DNA of 64,000 nt from Geosiphon pyriformis (Eukaryota > Glomeromycota > Glomeromycetes > Archaeosporales > Geosiphonaceae). The stretch is taken from NCBI GenBank assembly GCA_016748015.1, contig JAAOMT010000557.1, positions 145,494-209,493 of the forward strand, in the 5' to 3' direction. Positions 21,571 to 33,420 of the stretch are shown piece after piece (within the stretch, counting starts at the first letter, position 1; each line of letters opens with the position of its first letter). The position numbers and the translations under genes were made by a program. The notes under the pieces were generated by a model. It was not told the origin of the DNA, made no database searches, and saw only the letters and a program-made list of their open reading frames with translations.

Positions 21571-22469
21571 TGTTACTCATAGAATATAGGAATTAAATAT
21601 TAGTACATAAATTAGCCAATCAGAATAAATGTAGTAAATGTGGAATTCCAGGATTCCTCTCAAAGGAATTGCAGGATTCCAGGAATTTCAGAATTCTTTT
21701 CAAAGGAATTGCAGGATTCCAGGAATTCCAAGATTTCTGGTGTGAAAAATTGAGAAATTGAGGAATCTCAATTATGTATATATATAGCAGTAGTATCAGA
21801 AGCTAGAAAATTAGAAAAAATTTAGGCAGTCAATTAGGCTCAAAGTTAAGAAAACTGAGAGTCAGTAGGACTCTCAGAGTCAATTAGACTTGCAGATCAT
21901 AATTATTAAATATCCTTCCTTCAAAAAATAGAATACTATAACTTGAAGTGAAATCACTCCCATATTAATATTATTATCCACTACTTAATCTGTTGGCACA
22001 ATAGCTCTTGATTATGGCTATTGACAAGACACTTATTTCTTATTTTATTTTCTTTATTTCTTTATTTTCTTTTATTTTTCTTTATTTTATTTTCTTTTGT
22101 TGTTTACTAATTGATTAAAAGAATTAAGCACTGAGTTATTGACATCAAGGATAGCCTGGTAAAAGACCCAGAAATAAGGGTAGAATTATATATATTAACA
22201 GATAGCTTACCAAAAGGATACGACTGCTAGAATAAATCTGGCTGCTAAGCTGAGAAAAAAATTGGGCATAATTGTGACTCCAGGAAAACTACTACCATCA
22301 CTACTAAATCTCTGTTCATTATACAAAGAACTCCACAACAAAACCTTCAGATCCACCAAACCTTCAAATAAAACAACACCTTTAGAGATACCAACACCAA
22401 TTATATCAATTGAACACCAAGTTATGAGTTTGTTATTTGATTTGAGACCCCAAATAATCACCTGTAACA
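21571..22469 (+). repeat. Solo LTR-1 inside Ty3-2
   Basis: 899 bp in the opposite orientation to its host, from TGTTACTCATAG to CACCTGTAACA. Flanks are ACGT (21567-21570) and ATGT (22470-22473), one transition apart. Ty3-1 shows the empty site (CACATGTTCC near 9793). No internal region remains, so the insertion was reduced by LTR-LTR recombination. Confidence 0.9.
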
Positions 22470-23013
22470 ATGTTTCTTCTCTCTCTGGAATGTTGTTCCA
22501 TATTCCTTTATCAAGAAGAGTTTCTCCACAGGCTATACATGATGTATTATCCTATTTTCTCACTTGTTTTGGTCTTCCAAAACGTTTGACATGGCATGCG
22601 CGGCAATAGAACTTAGTTGTCATCTGATATTCTTTATTGTCACCACAGCATGCACCCATTAACAACAATTTTTTGCCACAATCAATACATATTAGTTTGG
22701 GTCAGCAATAGATCGATGATTGTTGTTAACCGTAGGTGTATAAGATATAAGTGTTGTTGACTTAAGTATTTTCTTCCTTCCTCTCTTTCCCTTTTCCCTT
22801 TTTTTCTTTCCACTCCCAACTCAATGGTTCTTCCTGTTTATTGTCGGTCCAGGTCAAATCATCTGTTTCCCAGATCAGTTCTTCTTTTTGCTTTCCCTTA
22901 GGGTTGTTATTCCATGAGAGTATTGGTGGTAGTTTGTTGTGGTCAGCATTGGCCCAGGAGACTTGGTAAGCTTCCCAGGTAGGTTTCTCTTTCTCCTCCT
23001 CCAGTTCGATCAA
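22470..23013 (-). pseudogene. Ty3-2 zinc-ribbon linker
   Basis: Equivalent to 9807-10313 in Ty3-1: an acidic/Trp-rich segment (WANADHNKLPPILSW) and then cysteine pairs (ICIDCGKKL, CCGD, YCRACH, CIACGETLLD) read on the minus strand between about 22480 and 22720. Stops and a frameshift interrupt it, and its 3' end is cut by solo LTR-1. Confidence 0.6.
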
Positions 23014-23106
23014 TAGTTTCTCTCTTGGAGAAGTCTTGAAATGGCTACACGTGGCCAGTACACATATGTGTCAGTCTTGATATGTTAGCTGGAGTTCTTG
23101 GGTGTT

Positions 23107-23610
23107 TCAGTCTAACGTCGCATTGACTTTAGATAGCCAGTCATTACCAACGAGAGCTTGGTATTGAGTGGCTTCCATCACTAGAACTTTAATGGAAGTC
23201 ACAATGCCATTGACTTCAAAAGGGAAGTCATCAATTTTGCCAATTGGAGTTTTGGTCGCTCCATTGGCTGTGATGATTCTGGTGCTGGCAGCTCGATCAA
23301 CTTGGCAACCTAATTGATCCATGAATTGTCGTGTGATGATGCTGCCTGCTGAACTGCTGTCAAGGATCAATTTGATGGATTGTTCCTCAACTTTGGCATC
23401 AGTGTATATCGCAGTGATTGATTTGGCTTCAAGAGCGGCTCCACTAAATAATAGCGTTGTAGTTGTTTCCTCAAATTTGAATGGGAATATAGCAGCCAAA
23501 GACTTGTCTTTGGTAATGATAGCAGATGGGATATTGCTGGTGAGTGGTTGTTTTTGGGCAAATGCCAGGTTATTGGTTGAGGCATCTTCTAAGGTGACCA
23601 GGAGACTTAA
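23107..23610 (-). pseudogene. Ty3-2 aspartic protease
   Basis: 130 open residues with LILDSSSAGSIITRQ, where the active-site D-S-G has become D-S-S, then IITANGATKTPIGKIDDFPF and EATQYQALVGNDWLSK. Upstream the frame runs back into gag. Confidence 0.8.
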
Positions 23611-24004
23611 ATAGTTTTGGGAATTCAGGTTCTGGAGTTGACTGGCACCCGAATTCCACTGGCATAATCCAGATGGTTGCTGTGAAGAACTGGAGATTAG
23701 TTAATGGACTACTATTGCCGATCTCCAGCTCTGTTGAGTCATTCTCAGTCTTTAGATTCCATTTGGTGGTAAGCTTTGGGGTGGTGTTTGGATTTGTTGG
23801 AGCTGATAGATTATTTGTGGCTGTGGTTGTTAATAAATTACTTGTGGCTGTGGTTGATAGATTGGAGCTTGATACACCAGAGATTAATAGACTGATGACT
23901 GCATCACTAGTAGGTAAGCGGGTTGGTTTTGATTTGGGTACTGATTTGGAGTTTGGAACTGGTGATCAGAGTTTCAATATTGATTTCCCGATCGTTGGTT
24001 ATTT

Positions 24005-25830
24005 AAATGCAGATGACAGTCAATTTGGATATGTTCTTGTTTACTACAATAGTGGCAAATACACATTTCCTGTGGCCACTGTTAATTAGTCAATAAAGAT
24101 GGACATAGTTGATTTTGGGCATGATTAGAGTTTTCTTGATTATTGTATTGTTGTAGAGACTGATAAATGGCATGATTGTCAGCTAAGTATCCTTCCAATC
24201 TTTTATTAATTGATTCACTGAACTTTTCCAATTTGGAATCCAATTCAGATGATCTATTTATTATTAGATTAACGACTTGGACATGGTTAGCCTCTGACTC
24301 AGTGGATTCAAAATCTCTGGCATGTGTGACTGTGTCTTGAAGAGTGCCTGGATACAATAGACGTACATGTTGCAAGATGCTGCTGCACAGGCCACGGATA
24401 AACTGGTTGAGTATCTGTGGGGCTGTGAAATAGTTGGCATTAATTGCTTGAATTTAGTGCAGGTTTCGATGGAAGCATCTTAGGTAAGTGGTGACCGCTT
24501 CAGTTTCTCCTTGTTTCATGGTGGTGAATGTATTGACTAGGTGATTGATGCTGTTATTGTTGCTAAAGTATCTTAGGAATTCTGCTTTGAAGGCATTGAA
24601 ATCTTGTGGTTTATTAACCAAGCTCTAATACCATAAATTGGCAGTATTTTTGAGAAAGTAGGGAATGGCTTATATTGCTTGGGCATCATTCCATCCATTG
24701 GCTGCGATGGCTTTTTCTACATCATTCAGCCATACTTGAGTGTCATCCTCTTTGTCAGTAAAGTTGTCAAGTTTTGCGATTGGTGCATAGGCCATTGGAC
24801 CTAAGTTAGGTGGTTGTGGTGGCTGTTGAAGCAGTTGTTGTTGTACTGATTGTTGGGGTGATAGTTGAAGTAGCTGTTGTATGGGTTCGACTATGGGATT
24901 AATTGGCAGTTGATCAATGACAATTACCAGAGGTAAGTTTTGCTGATTAATTAATTTGGGGTTTGAGTTGTTCTGTCTTTGATGATTCAAAGTTTTGATT
25001 TCCGAATTTTCTAGATTTAGATTTTGCTGAGTTTGAAAATTTGGGGTTTCAACTTCCGGGTTTTCAGTGATTGGGTGCTGGTAAGTGAATTCTTAATTCT
25101 TTGATTCTTCTTCCTCTTTTTCTGATTCTGCTGCTTCCCACAGATCAGAGATTCCGAAATCTGGTAGAGGTGGTAGTGATCGAAGTCCTGATGAGGTTGA
25201 TAATCGTGAATTAAATTCTTCAAAGTATTTGCCATATGGTCTTAATAATTCTGTTTTCCTTTGTCTACTTTGGAATGGGAATCGTCCAAATACTGATGTT
25301 GCAGTTGATGAGAACACATCTGTTGATAATATGTTGATGGTGCTTCCAGGTGTATAGTAGTAGGATGGGTTGCTTGGAAATTCAATTCTGTTTTTTTTCC
25401 AAGTAGGTGGCTGTATTTTTCTGGGTGTTACTGCTGGTGTTTGTAGTTTTCTCTTGCCTTTATTAGCATATGTAATTGGATATCTTTGTTGAGTGTGGTG
25501 TTCAATTTTTTTGTTGATCTCAGTGATGATGGATGTGAAATTATAATTTGTTGGCAGATTGGTGTTTTGAATTAACTCTCTATAGAAAGTTTCTCTTGCT
25601 GATTCAGTATTCACTGGTGTTCCTAATAAAGAAGAAATTTTTTCATTGACATAGAAATTGAAGACTGATTCGATGGATATATGATTGTGGTTTAATCCCA
25701 AGTATTGACAATAGTGTTGAAATAAGAATTTTGCAAATTCCAAATGGTTTGCTCCTATATTTTCTGATTCTGCCACTTTTGGATGGTGTTTGTTGGTGCT
25801 GGTTCTTTGTAGAATTATACTTTACAGGGA
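24005..25830 (-). pseudogene. Ty3-2 gag
   Basis: N-terminal block 25093-25776 (MAESENIGANHLEFAK..., preceded by a 1-nt insertion near 25785), Gln/Pro-rich linker (24800-24930), gag domain (24420-24780, AQVWLNDVEKAIAANGW) and knuckle CHYCSKQEHIQIDC near 24015-24055 with CX2CX4HX4C spacing. The position of the Ty3-1 ATG reads GTA here. Several stops. Confidence 0.75.
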
Positions 25831-25836
25831 GCACCA
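25820..25836 (-). promoter_or_regulatory. Primer-binding-like site of Ty3-2
   Basis: TGGTGCTCCCTGTAAAG on the minus strand, two bases inside the 5' LTR. It aligns with the Ty3-1 site. Confidence 0.65.
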
Positions 25837-25838
25837 AA

Positions 25839-26675
25839 TGTTACAGGTGATTTTTTTTGAATCTCAAGTCAAATAACAAACCCATAACTTGGTGCTCAAT
25901 TGATATAATGTTGTTAGTAATATCTGAAGGTATTGTTATCTGAAGGTTTTTTTTTGTTGAGTTCTTTGTATAATGGACAGAGATTTAATAGTGTGGCGAT
26001 TCATCATTTGTTGTCAATTGTTTCCCAATTTCTTTCTTAGCTTGGTGGCTGAATTTATTCTAGCAGTCATGCCCTTCTGGTAAGCTAACTGATAATATAT
26101 ATATATTTACTCTTATTTCTGGGTCTTTTACCAGGCTATCTATGACGTCAATAACTCAGCGCTTTTAATTCTTAATCAATTAGTAGGCACAACAGAATCA
26201 AAGAAAGAAAGAAATAAAATAAAGAAAATAGTGATGATGAAGATAAGCCAAGGCAATTTAGTAAGTTAGTATCTTGTCAATAGCCATGATCAAGAGCTAT
26301 TGTTCCAGCATGGTTAAGTATCAATTATTATTAACATGAAGTGTTGATAGTGAAGAGTAGATTGAGATATAAAATAATTATTTATTTGATAATTGGGAAT
26401 TGGAAGGTTGCTTAGATTAAATTTAAACTGAGAGGTCTATCTTTTCAGCTTCTAATCCTGCTGCTATATATACATAATTGAGATTCCTCAATTCCTTGAT
26501 TCTTCACAACAGAAATCCTGGAATTCTGGAATTCTGCGATTTTTTGTCGGGGAATCCTGAAATTCCTGGAATTTTGCAATTTCTGAGAGAAATCCTGGAA
26601 TTTCATATTTACTATGCCCACTTCTGATTGGCTACTAATCATGCTAATATATTTCCTATATTTCTATGAGTAACA
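25839..26675 (-). repeat. 5' LTR of Ty3-2
   Basis: 837-bp partner of 15676-16552 with intact TG...CA ends, followed by the ATGT duplication. Confidence 0.9.
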
Positions 26676-26679
26676 ATGT

Positions 26680-26889
26680 TTATTTTTATTTTTACATAAT
26701 ATTTACAATATATTATTATTACTTTTATATTTTAAAAAAATTTAAATATTAATACTGTTAAAATTAGTATTTTAAAAAGTATTATATTTGATAAAAAACT
26801 TTTAAATATTAGTATTGTTTTAAGTATTAAAATATAAATTATTTTGTTTTAAATTGTAAAATAATATATTTATTTTTTTATATTATAAA
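26680..26889. other. AT-rich spacer
   Basis: A/T runs only, between the Ty3-2 target duplication and the start of LINE-2. Confidence 0.5.
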
Positions 26890-27032
26890 AAAAAAAAACT
26901 TCTTTCTCTCTTTCATCCAAAAATCCCAAAAAAGAGTCTATAGTTTTTTCGAAAGAAGTTTTTTACCATTTAGTACGATAATCAAAACCGTTCTTTGATT
27001 ACAAGGCCACTGTTGGCTCTGTTATTGCTGTT

Positions 27033-28829
27033 ATGAAGAAGACCATTAAAGCTTCTGGTTCTGAGGGTGGTTTCAAGGCTGTTGCATCAAGAAAGAAGAG
27101 GAAGGGAGGTGTGTTGGAAGAGAGTATTGATAATAAAAAAGTTGTTGCCAAAGCTCTTGGTGTTCATTCATGGAATTCTGAGACTGGTAACACTATAGAA
27201 TCTGAAAGTATTAACATGAAGGAAGAATGCTTGGTTGAAGAAACCAGTGTAGACTATGATGATAATGGTACTTTCACAGAAGGGGATCCTGATCAGACAC
27301 CAAAGGGTTTGTATATAAAGACCAAAAAAGTGTTAAAGAAGCCACTGGGTGTGATTGATTATGATATGGTCGATACAGAAAATGATGTGTTGGATGATTC
27401 TTTTTTTTTCCCACCTTCTTTTCCAGTTAAGCTGTCCATTCAAGTGCCTGTTCGCAAATTTTTCACTTTAGATATTGATCTGGTAGTGGTGGCTAAAAAA
27501 TTCTCTTAGAAAAAAGTCAATTTTGTCAGAAAAATTTTTTCAGATGTAAATGATTTTGGGGGAGGCCTCTACTCCCTCAAAATTTGGTGGAATCATCTGG
27601 ACATCTTTCACTTCTGAAAAGACAATAATAGCAGTTGTACAGTTGGCAAATAATTGTGGTGTTGTGGTAAACACTGATCTTAAGCACCCCATCAACAATC
27701 GTATATATCGGGTAATTGTGTTAAAAGAAATTCCTGTGAGAACTTCTATTGAGGCAGTCCGTGCAGCCATTTCTGAATTTGGGTTTATTAAGTCGATCAA
27801 GATGCAGTTGGTGGGTTTATGCAAAAGGCAATTATCGAATTGAAGGATCAAATTCAGGCTGATTTCTTAGTGGCTGAGTGGTCTATCCTTATTGGGAAAG
27901 ATGCAGTACATGTGGCCCAGACTGATGTTAACAAACAAACATGGGATGCCAGAGATGAATTTAGGGCTTTGCTTTATACTCTTCCCATGGGCACCAATGC
28001 TCATGATTTTTGGGACTTCATTGGTTCAGTCAGTGGGAAAACATGTGGTATTGAACACAGTTCTGTCAGTTATGTCTGGGCATGCTGTACCACTGTGTGC
28101 TTCAATTTTGAGAGTAGTCTTATTCAGACAATGGCAAACACTTCTGTTATAAAAGGTGTTGGTTTCCAATGGTCTCGTTTAACCACTGCATTGTGTTCAA
28201 TTTGCAAAACTTCCGGTCATACTTCTCTCGCTTGTCATATTGCTGGTGTGTCCTCAAGTTCTAGGAGCAAAAGAGCTCCTCTCTTAGCTCAAGATCAGTT
28301 CCGTCTAGTAAAGATATATGAAAAAAAATCTGCCCCTGTTTCTCGTTCTTTGGCTTTTAGTGGAAAAACTTGGGCCTCCATGGTTGATAAACCACTTCCA
28401 ATAGTGTTTTTTGGTGGTTCAGCTCAATTTGGTTCCATATCTTATGGTAAACCTCTCCTAACTGTTAATGGTGAATTGAAAAACCGTTTGAAGAATATTG
28501 AAAGCAGTCTTGTCAGCCTTATAGGACAAATTGGTGAGTTGGCTAAGAGATTGGACTCATTTGTGCCAGCAGTTTCCCAGCCTAACCCTAGATGTCAGCT
28601 GCCGATGACCTCCCCATCGCAGAATCAAGGAGAGAATATAGTGATAGAAGTGGGTTCAGGTGATGCCATTAGTGACAAAACTGCTGCTGTTTTTGGTTCA
28701 ACTGCCTTACCTGAGATTGTGAAATTGGAAAACATGTTGGAAGGTCTCTCAGCTTTGGTCATGAGTTTATCAGCACACTTGGACAGTTTGGCTTTGGCAG
28801 GTGGTGCTTTTTTTCTATCTCTTTCTTAA
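27033..28829 (+). pseudogene. LINE-2 ORF1 (gag-like, CCHC knuckle)
   Basis: ORF1 proteins bind element RNA into a ribonucleoprotein. The ATG at 27033 opens a Lys-rich N-terminus (KKRKGGVLEES). A TAG near 27508 and a frameshift near 27820 split it into 27033-27509, 27550-27843 and 27819-28829. Shared blocks are GGASTPSKFGGI and LLYTLPMGTNAHDF. The knuckle CSICKTSGHTSLAC (CX2CX4HX4C) lies at about 28198-28240. A heptad-like ELKNRLKNIESSLVSLIGQ segment near 28470-28560 may be a coiled coil. The TAA stop overlaps the ORF2 start as TAATG. Confidence 0.8.
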
Positions 28830-29533
28830 TGAGTGGTCTGGTATGGAAAATTGCTACGTGTAATGTTCGTGGGTTGAACAATCTTGTGAAGCAAAATGAT
28901 GTCATTTGTTGGCACAAGGATATAGACAATTTGGTTTCTATTTTCATGAAGTCAAAGCTTAAAGAGAAAGTTTGCTTATGGTTGGCCGACAAATTTGATG
29001 GTGTTTGGGTTTTTACTTCTGGTCTGGATTCTGGTTCTTTGGGTGCTGGAGTGTTAATCATCATGAATTCTTCTTTAGCAAAGCATGTCTGCAAGATTTT
29101 TGAGGTGTCTGGTTGGCTTCTATCCATCAAGTTGCTTTTTAAAAATAAACTTTCAGTGTTTATTTTGGGGCTCTATGCTGGTGCTTCATCAATGGCTCGG
29201 TTTTCTCAGGCTGGTGAGATCAACTTTCTCATTGCTAAAGCTGTTAATAAGTCTTCTTTTGTTATTCTTGGTGGTGATTTTAATGAAAATGGTTCGCACA
29301 AATGTGCCAGTTTCAAAAAATGTTTTGATTTGGGTTTGATTAACTTTCTGAGAGGGAGTTTTTCTGTAAAGTCACTTACTTGGTACAATTCTCGTGGTAT
29401 CACTAAGACAATCGACTACATGTTTGTTTCTTCTAATTTGGTTGGTGCAGTGATAGATTGTGGTGTGGATGACGTTGAGGAATATTTTAATACCAATCAC
29501 AAGATTTTTTATGTTTCTGTGAGATGTACTGAC
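28829..29533 (+). pseudogene. LINE-2 ORF2, APE-type endonuclease fragment
   Basis: Apurinic-type endonuclease that would nick target DNA. Visible motifs: KIATCNVRGLNN (Asn), MKSKLK where TETKL is usual (catalytic Glu lost), GGDFNENGS (Asp/Asn), TWYNSRGITKTIDYMFVSSN and FNTNHK, where the final catalytic Asp-His reads Asn-His. The frame is open to the junction, so two key residues changed before or despite the lack of stops. RT is absent. Confidence 0.8.
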
Positions 29534-30260
29534 AAGTCTTGTCATATGTTCCTCCTCTGCTAGACACATCATTCCAAAATCTTTTATTAGGCAGGATCTT
29601 ACCACATGCGAGGCATAGCATGTTGTCTCACTTGTCTTGTCATTTTAGTCATCCAAATCTTTCCAGTACATAAGGTCTGCAGTATTATTTGGTGGCAGTG
29701 GGCCATTCTTTGTTGTCCTTGATACATACACCCATTGTAGATAGCTTCTTTTTACAATCAACACATATTAATTTTAGAGGTTGGTAAAATAAATTTTTTT
29801 GGTCTGAGGTTACGTATCTTAATAATAACAATTGGGGTTCTTTTTCGGCTCTGCTTTTTTCTTTTTTTTCTCAGGTTAGTGGTGGGGATAGTTCAGTTTA
29901 ATAATTGTCCACTCATAAAACCTAATAGATCTCAATGGTTGGTGATAGTGGTGTGTCTTCGAATTCAATTAGGGATTTCTTAGTATGTTGGATTTTAAAG
30001 TGTCTACATGTAGCTGGAATTTGGACATGCTGTTCATTAAATATAAGTTAAAGTTCTTGGGTGTTTTAGTTGAGCATAGTATTGGCTTTTGAAAACCAAT
30101 TATTTTCTACCAGAGCTTGATATTGAGTAGCTTTTATGATAAATAGCTTGGTAGAGATCTGGATTCCATTAATTTTAAAGAGGAAGTTGTCAATTTCTCC
30201 TATTGGGGTTTTTGTGTTTTCATTTACTATAATGATCTGGATGGTAGCAGTACAGTCTAC

Positions 30261-30584
30261 TCAGCAACTTAGTTGGTCCATAAGCTGCTTTTTAATTATG
30301 CTACCAGCTGATCTGCTATCCAGGATTAATTTAATGTCTATTCCTCCAACTTTGGCATTAGTGTATAGGGCCATTATTGGTTTATCCTGATTGATAGTTG
30401 TTCCACTAAAAAGCCTATAAGTGTTCAAATTATTGATGTTAAAAGAAAATATGGTGGCTAGAGTAGTGTCTTTGGTAATAGTGACTGGTGGGATATTGCT
30501 TTTTGTTTGCTTGAAAGGTTGGGAGATTTGTTTTACATCCTTCTCTTCTATAGGTGTAGATTTATCAAAATCCTGGTCTTCCAT
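30261..30584 (-). pseudogene. Ty3-3 aspartic protease fragment
   Basis: 107 open residues with LILDSRSAGSIIKKQLMDQL. The active-site D-S-G reads D-S-R, a single G-to-A change in the Gly codon. The protease C-terminal block continues in pieces to about 30060. Confidence 0.75.
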
Positions 30585-30939
30585 AAGACTGAAATAGGAA
30601 GCTTGATTTGGGTATCTGGTTGGTGCTGGTCGAGATTATACAGGACTGTGAGAAATTGGTTGAGATGATCTACTGTTGGTTTGTGCCTAATTGTTGTTGG
30701 AATTCTTTCATCTCTGATTATAGTCTATAGTTCAAGATTTAAGCTAATTATAAGAAGGAGTTTGATAATAAGGGATTGCTTGTGTTATTGATAGTGGTTG
30801 ATAATAATTTTGGGACAGTAATTGAGTGTACAGAATTTGTTGTGCATACTGGGGGGAGTGGATTTTGAGGGATAGAATATTGGAATACCATGTTTTGCTA
30901 ATATCTTGGTTGCTAGTATTGGTTTCCTTGATTTTGGTC

Positions 30940-32590
30940 CATTATTTTTTTTCTGCAGTTATGAGCAATGTGTTCAGATTTCTGGCAGTAGTAACAGTTG
31001 TGAAGATCAGATCTCCAAGATTGTTGCTATTGCTGACAGTTCTGTTGTTGTGGATATTTGCTGTTGTTGTTATTTTTTTTCCATTGTAGTGATTAGTAAG
31101 TTTCTTTGGTTCCAGCTAAAAATCCCTTAATTTTCTAAGTTAATTTCTTATTTAATTGAGTTATCTTTGTGTCAATGTCAGAGGTTCCATTAATGGCTAA
31201 GTTAACAGCTTGGATATAATTTACTTTTTGTTTTGCGGACTCAAAATCACGAGTAAAAGTGACTGTTTCTTGTAGGTTTGCCGGATGGCAAGATCATACA
31301 GATCTTAAAAGGCTGCTTCTTAGTTCTTTAATGAATTGATTAAGGACTTGTGTGGTGGTATAATAATTCTGCTCAATGGCTAAGATTTGTCAAAAAACCT
31401 GATTGAATCTTCCAAGATAAGTAGTTACTGCTTTATGGTTATTTTGTTTTATTATACTGAATTGATTTTGCAATTAAATGAGTGTATTAGGATTATAGAA
31501 GTATTGCAAAAAGGCGAGTTTAAACTCTGTAAAGAAGGTAGGCTTTTCTGCAAGACCCTAATACCATGAATTGGCAGTTCTGGTCAGAAAGAATAGCAGT
31601 GCCTGAATTGTGTAGTCATTATTCCATCCATTAGTAGTAATTGCTTTTTCGGCATCCACAATCCAAGAATATGCATTATCTTTTTCACCAGAGAATTTTT
31701 CCAATTTAGCAATATCTTGGTAGGCCATAATCTGGTTAATGGGTGAGGTGTTACTAGTTACATTTAAGGGGATTGATGTCTGCATATTTGTGTGTTCTTT
31801 AGGTGCTAATGTTGGTTGTTTCTTTTTGTTGCTGGAACCAATAGGTTGTAAGATAGCTGTTCTTTTCATCAGAGGAGATGCTGATTCTGCTGGGTTTTGT
31901 GCTGATGGCTGTTCCCAAGTTGACATGTTTCCTTCTGTTTGACTGGCTGTTGGAATAAGATTTCCAAACAGTGATCCATATTCTCCTAGTGATTTGGTCC
32001 AATTGTGTTGGTTTCAAGAGTGTGAATTTTCAGAAGTTTGTGGTGTTTCTGACTGGGTTTCTAGAGGTAAATTGAATACACTTCTACTTTGGGGTGTCTG
32101 ATGATATGATGGAGTTGTTGGGGAGAGGAACCTTGGTTTTTTGTTGACTGTAAACTTGTCTTGAACAGTTGTAGGATTATTGGATCTGTCCTTGTATTTC
32201 TCCAGATTGGATTCTACTAGTTGTTATACTTGAGGGAATTATTTTGTTATGTAGTGTTTAATGTCCATATCAACTATGCATAGAATTTTAGTAATTGCTT
32301 AAGTAGTAGTAGTTGTTAAGTACTCTAGTAAGCTTTAATGTATTTGTTCTTCAAGTTTTTCTGTATCAGTTGCACAGCCTAACAAGCAGTTGATTTTTGC
32401 ATTGATATAGTTGCAAAAATTACTTTCTGTAATAGTAGTTTCTGTTGGTATTCCTATATCTTTTCGAAAGTATTAAAATAGTGCTCTTCCATACAAGGAG
32501 TAGTCCTTTTCTATTGTTTCAATAGTCGTCACTTTTGTGTATCTCTGGGGTGCTCTGTCTCTGTGGATTTATAATTTCACAGAGAGCACC
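30940..32590 (-). pseudogene. Ty3-3 gag
   Basis: The central part 31558-31926 has the gag-domain signature (IAKLEKFSGEKDNAYSWIVDAEKAITTNGW). A nucleocapsid knuckle CYYCQKSEHIAHNC (CX2CX4HX4C) lies near 30965-31010. The N-terminal third (32030-32590) is recognisable only by position. Heavily interrupted. Confidence 0.65.
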
Positions 32591-32591
32591 A
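32577..32591 (-). promoter_or_regulatory. Primer-binding-like site of Ty3-3
   Basis: TGGTGCTCTCTGTGAA at the same offset from the LTR as in Ty3-1 and Ty3-2. Confidence 0.6.
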
Positions 32592-32593
32592 AA

Positions 32594-33420
32594 TATTACA
32601 GGTAAACTTAGTGGGGTATGGTAGTAACATTTGGTGTTCTAATTTAGTATTCTATGGTTGTATGTTTTTTACAGAGTTGATGTTTATCAGTCTCTGAAGG
32701 TCTTTTCTGGATGTGAATTTATTCATTGAGTTCTTTGGTTATAAGACACAGAGTTTATCTTTCATCGATTGCAATATTTTCTGCAAATGTGAGTTTTCTT
32801 CTTCTCACTAATGAGTATAGTTGTTAGGATTCAGCATTGTTTTTTTGTTCTTCTGGTAAGCTACCAAGATAATGTTAATATCCAAAACTTAGAAAGAGCC
32901 TCTCTCTTTTACCAAGCTATCACAAAGTCTATTTCAAGACAGTCAATTTTTTTATGTTGCTGTTTCAAAAAAAAAAAGAAAAAAAAAAGAAGAAAAAAAA
33001 AAAATAAAGAAAAAAAAAAGAAAAAAAAAGAATTAATTCCTGTTAATCACCATGATCAAGAATAATTGGTCCAAATTGTTAAAGATTTAAGGCATTTATG
33101 CTAATGGCATCTGTTCCAGAACAAAAGTAGGAAATACTGATTTTAATTTCAATTAAAATTCATAAGATTGGAGAACATGAATTTGTAAATTGGATTTTAT
33201 GTTTTTTTTTTGATAATTATTGTATTTTGGATTATGGATATCTGATAAGTAGAATACAAAGTAAAATTGATTTCTAACTAACTTGTCTTTTTAACTTCTA
33301 CAACTACTTGCTTTTATACATTCTTTTGGTTTTACAGGATTGCTTTTAATTGCTTTACTATTGCTAGCTATTGCTTGTTATTGCTTATGTTTGTTCTATG
33401 TTACTTCGAATTGTATCACA
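32594..33420 (-). repeat. 5' LTR of Ty3-3 (outer end approximate)
   Basis: The inner end TATTACAGG matches TGTTACAGG of the other LTRs. It contains a long A/G tract (32968-33030) at the place where the other LTRs have shorter purine tracts, but lacks the GAATTCC minisatellite. The outer end is not defined by any partner copy. Confidence 0.55.

Larger units (their letters stand above)
15676..26675 (-). mobile_element. Ty3-2: second dUTPase-bearing Ty3/gypsy element
   Basis: An 11.0-kb element with the same gene order as Ty3-1 but a distinct LTR subfamily. It is flanked by the 4-bp duplication ATGT (15672-15675 and 26676-26679). An 899-bp solo LTR in the opposite orientation lies inside it at 21571-22469. 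All ORFs carry stops or 1-nt frameshifts. Confidence 0.9.
26890..29533 (+). mobile_element. LINE-2, 5' portion of a non-LTR element
   Basis: Leader of about 140 bp, ORF1 and most of the endonuclease of ORF2, then an abrupt switch to Ty3-3 sequence near 29533. LINEs usually lose their 5' end; losing the 3' end instead points to a later deletion or recombination. Confidence 0.8.
29534..33420 (-). mobile_element. Ty3-3: 5' fragment of a third Ty3 element
   Basis: LTR, primer-binding-like site, gag and protease of a more distant relative of Ty3-1 and Ty3-2. The dUTPase, RT and integrase are gone: homology stops in the zinc-linker region at CATATGTTCC, where LINE-2 sequence begins. The cysteine-pair region near 29580-29780 is degenerate. 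Confidence 0.8.

Noticed and set aside
29500-29605. Fusion protein joining the LINE endonuclease to a new C-terminus (VRCTDKSCHMFLLC)
   Set aside because: The last residues are antisense Ty3-3 sequence read by chance across the junction.
32968-33030. Long A/G tract as a polypurine primer or microsatellite locus
   Set aside because: It lies inside an LTR, at the place where other LTRs have purine tracts. The true polypurine tracts sit next to the 3' LTRs (4750, 16553).
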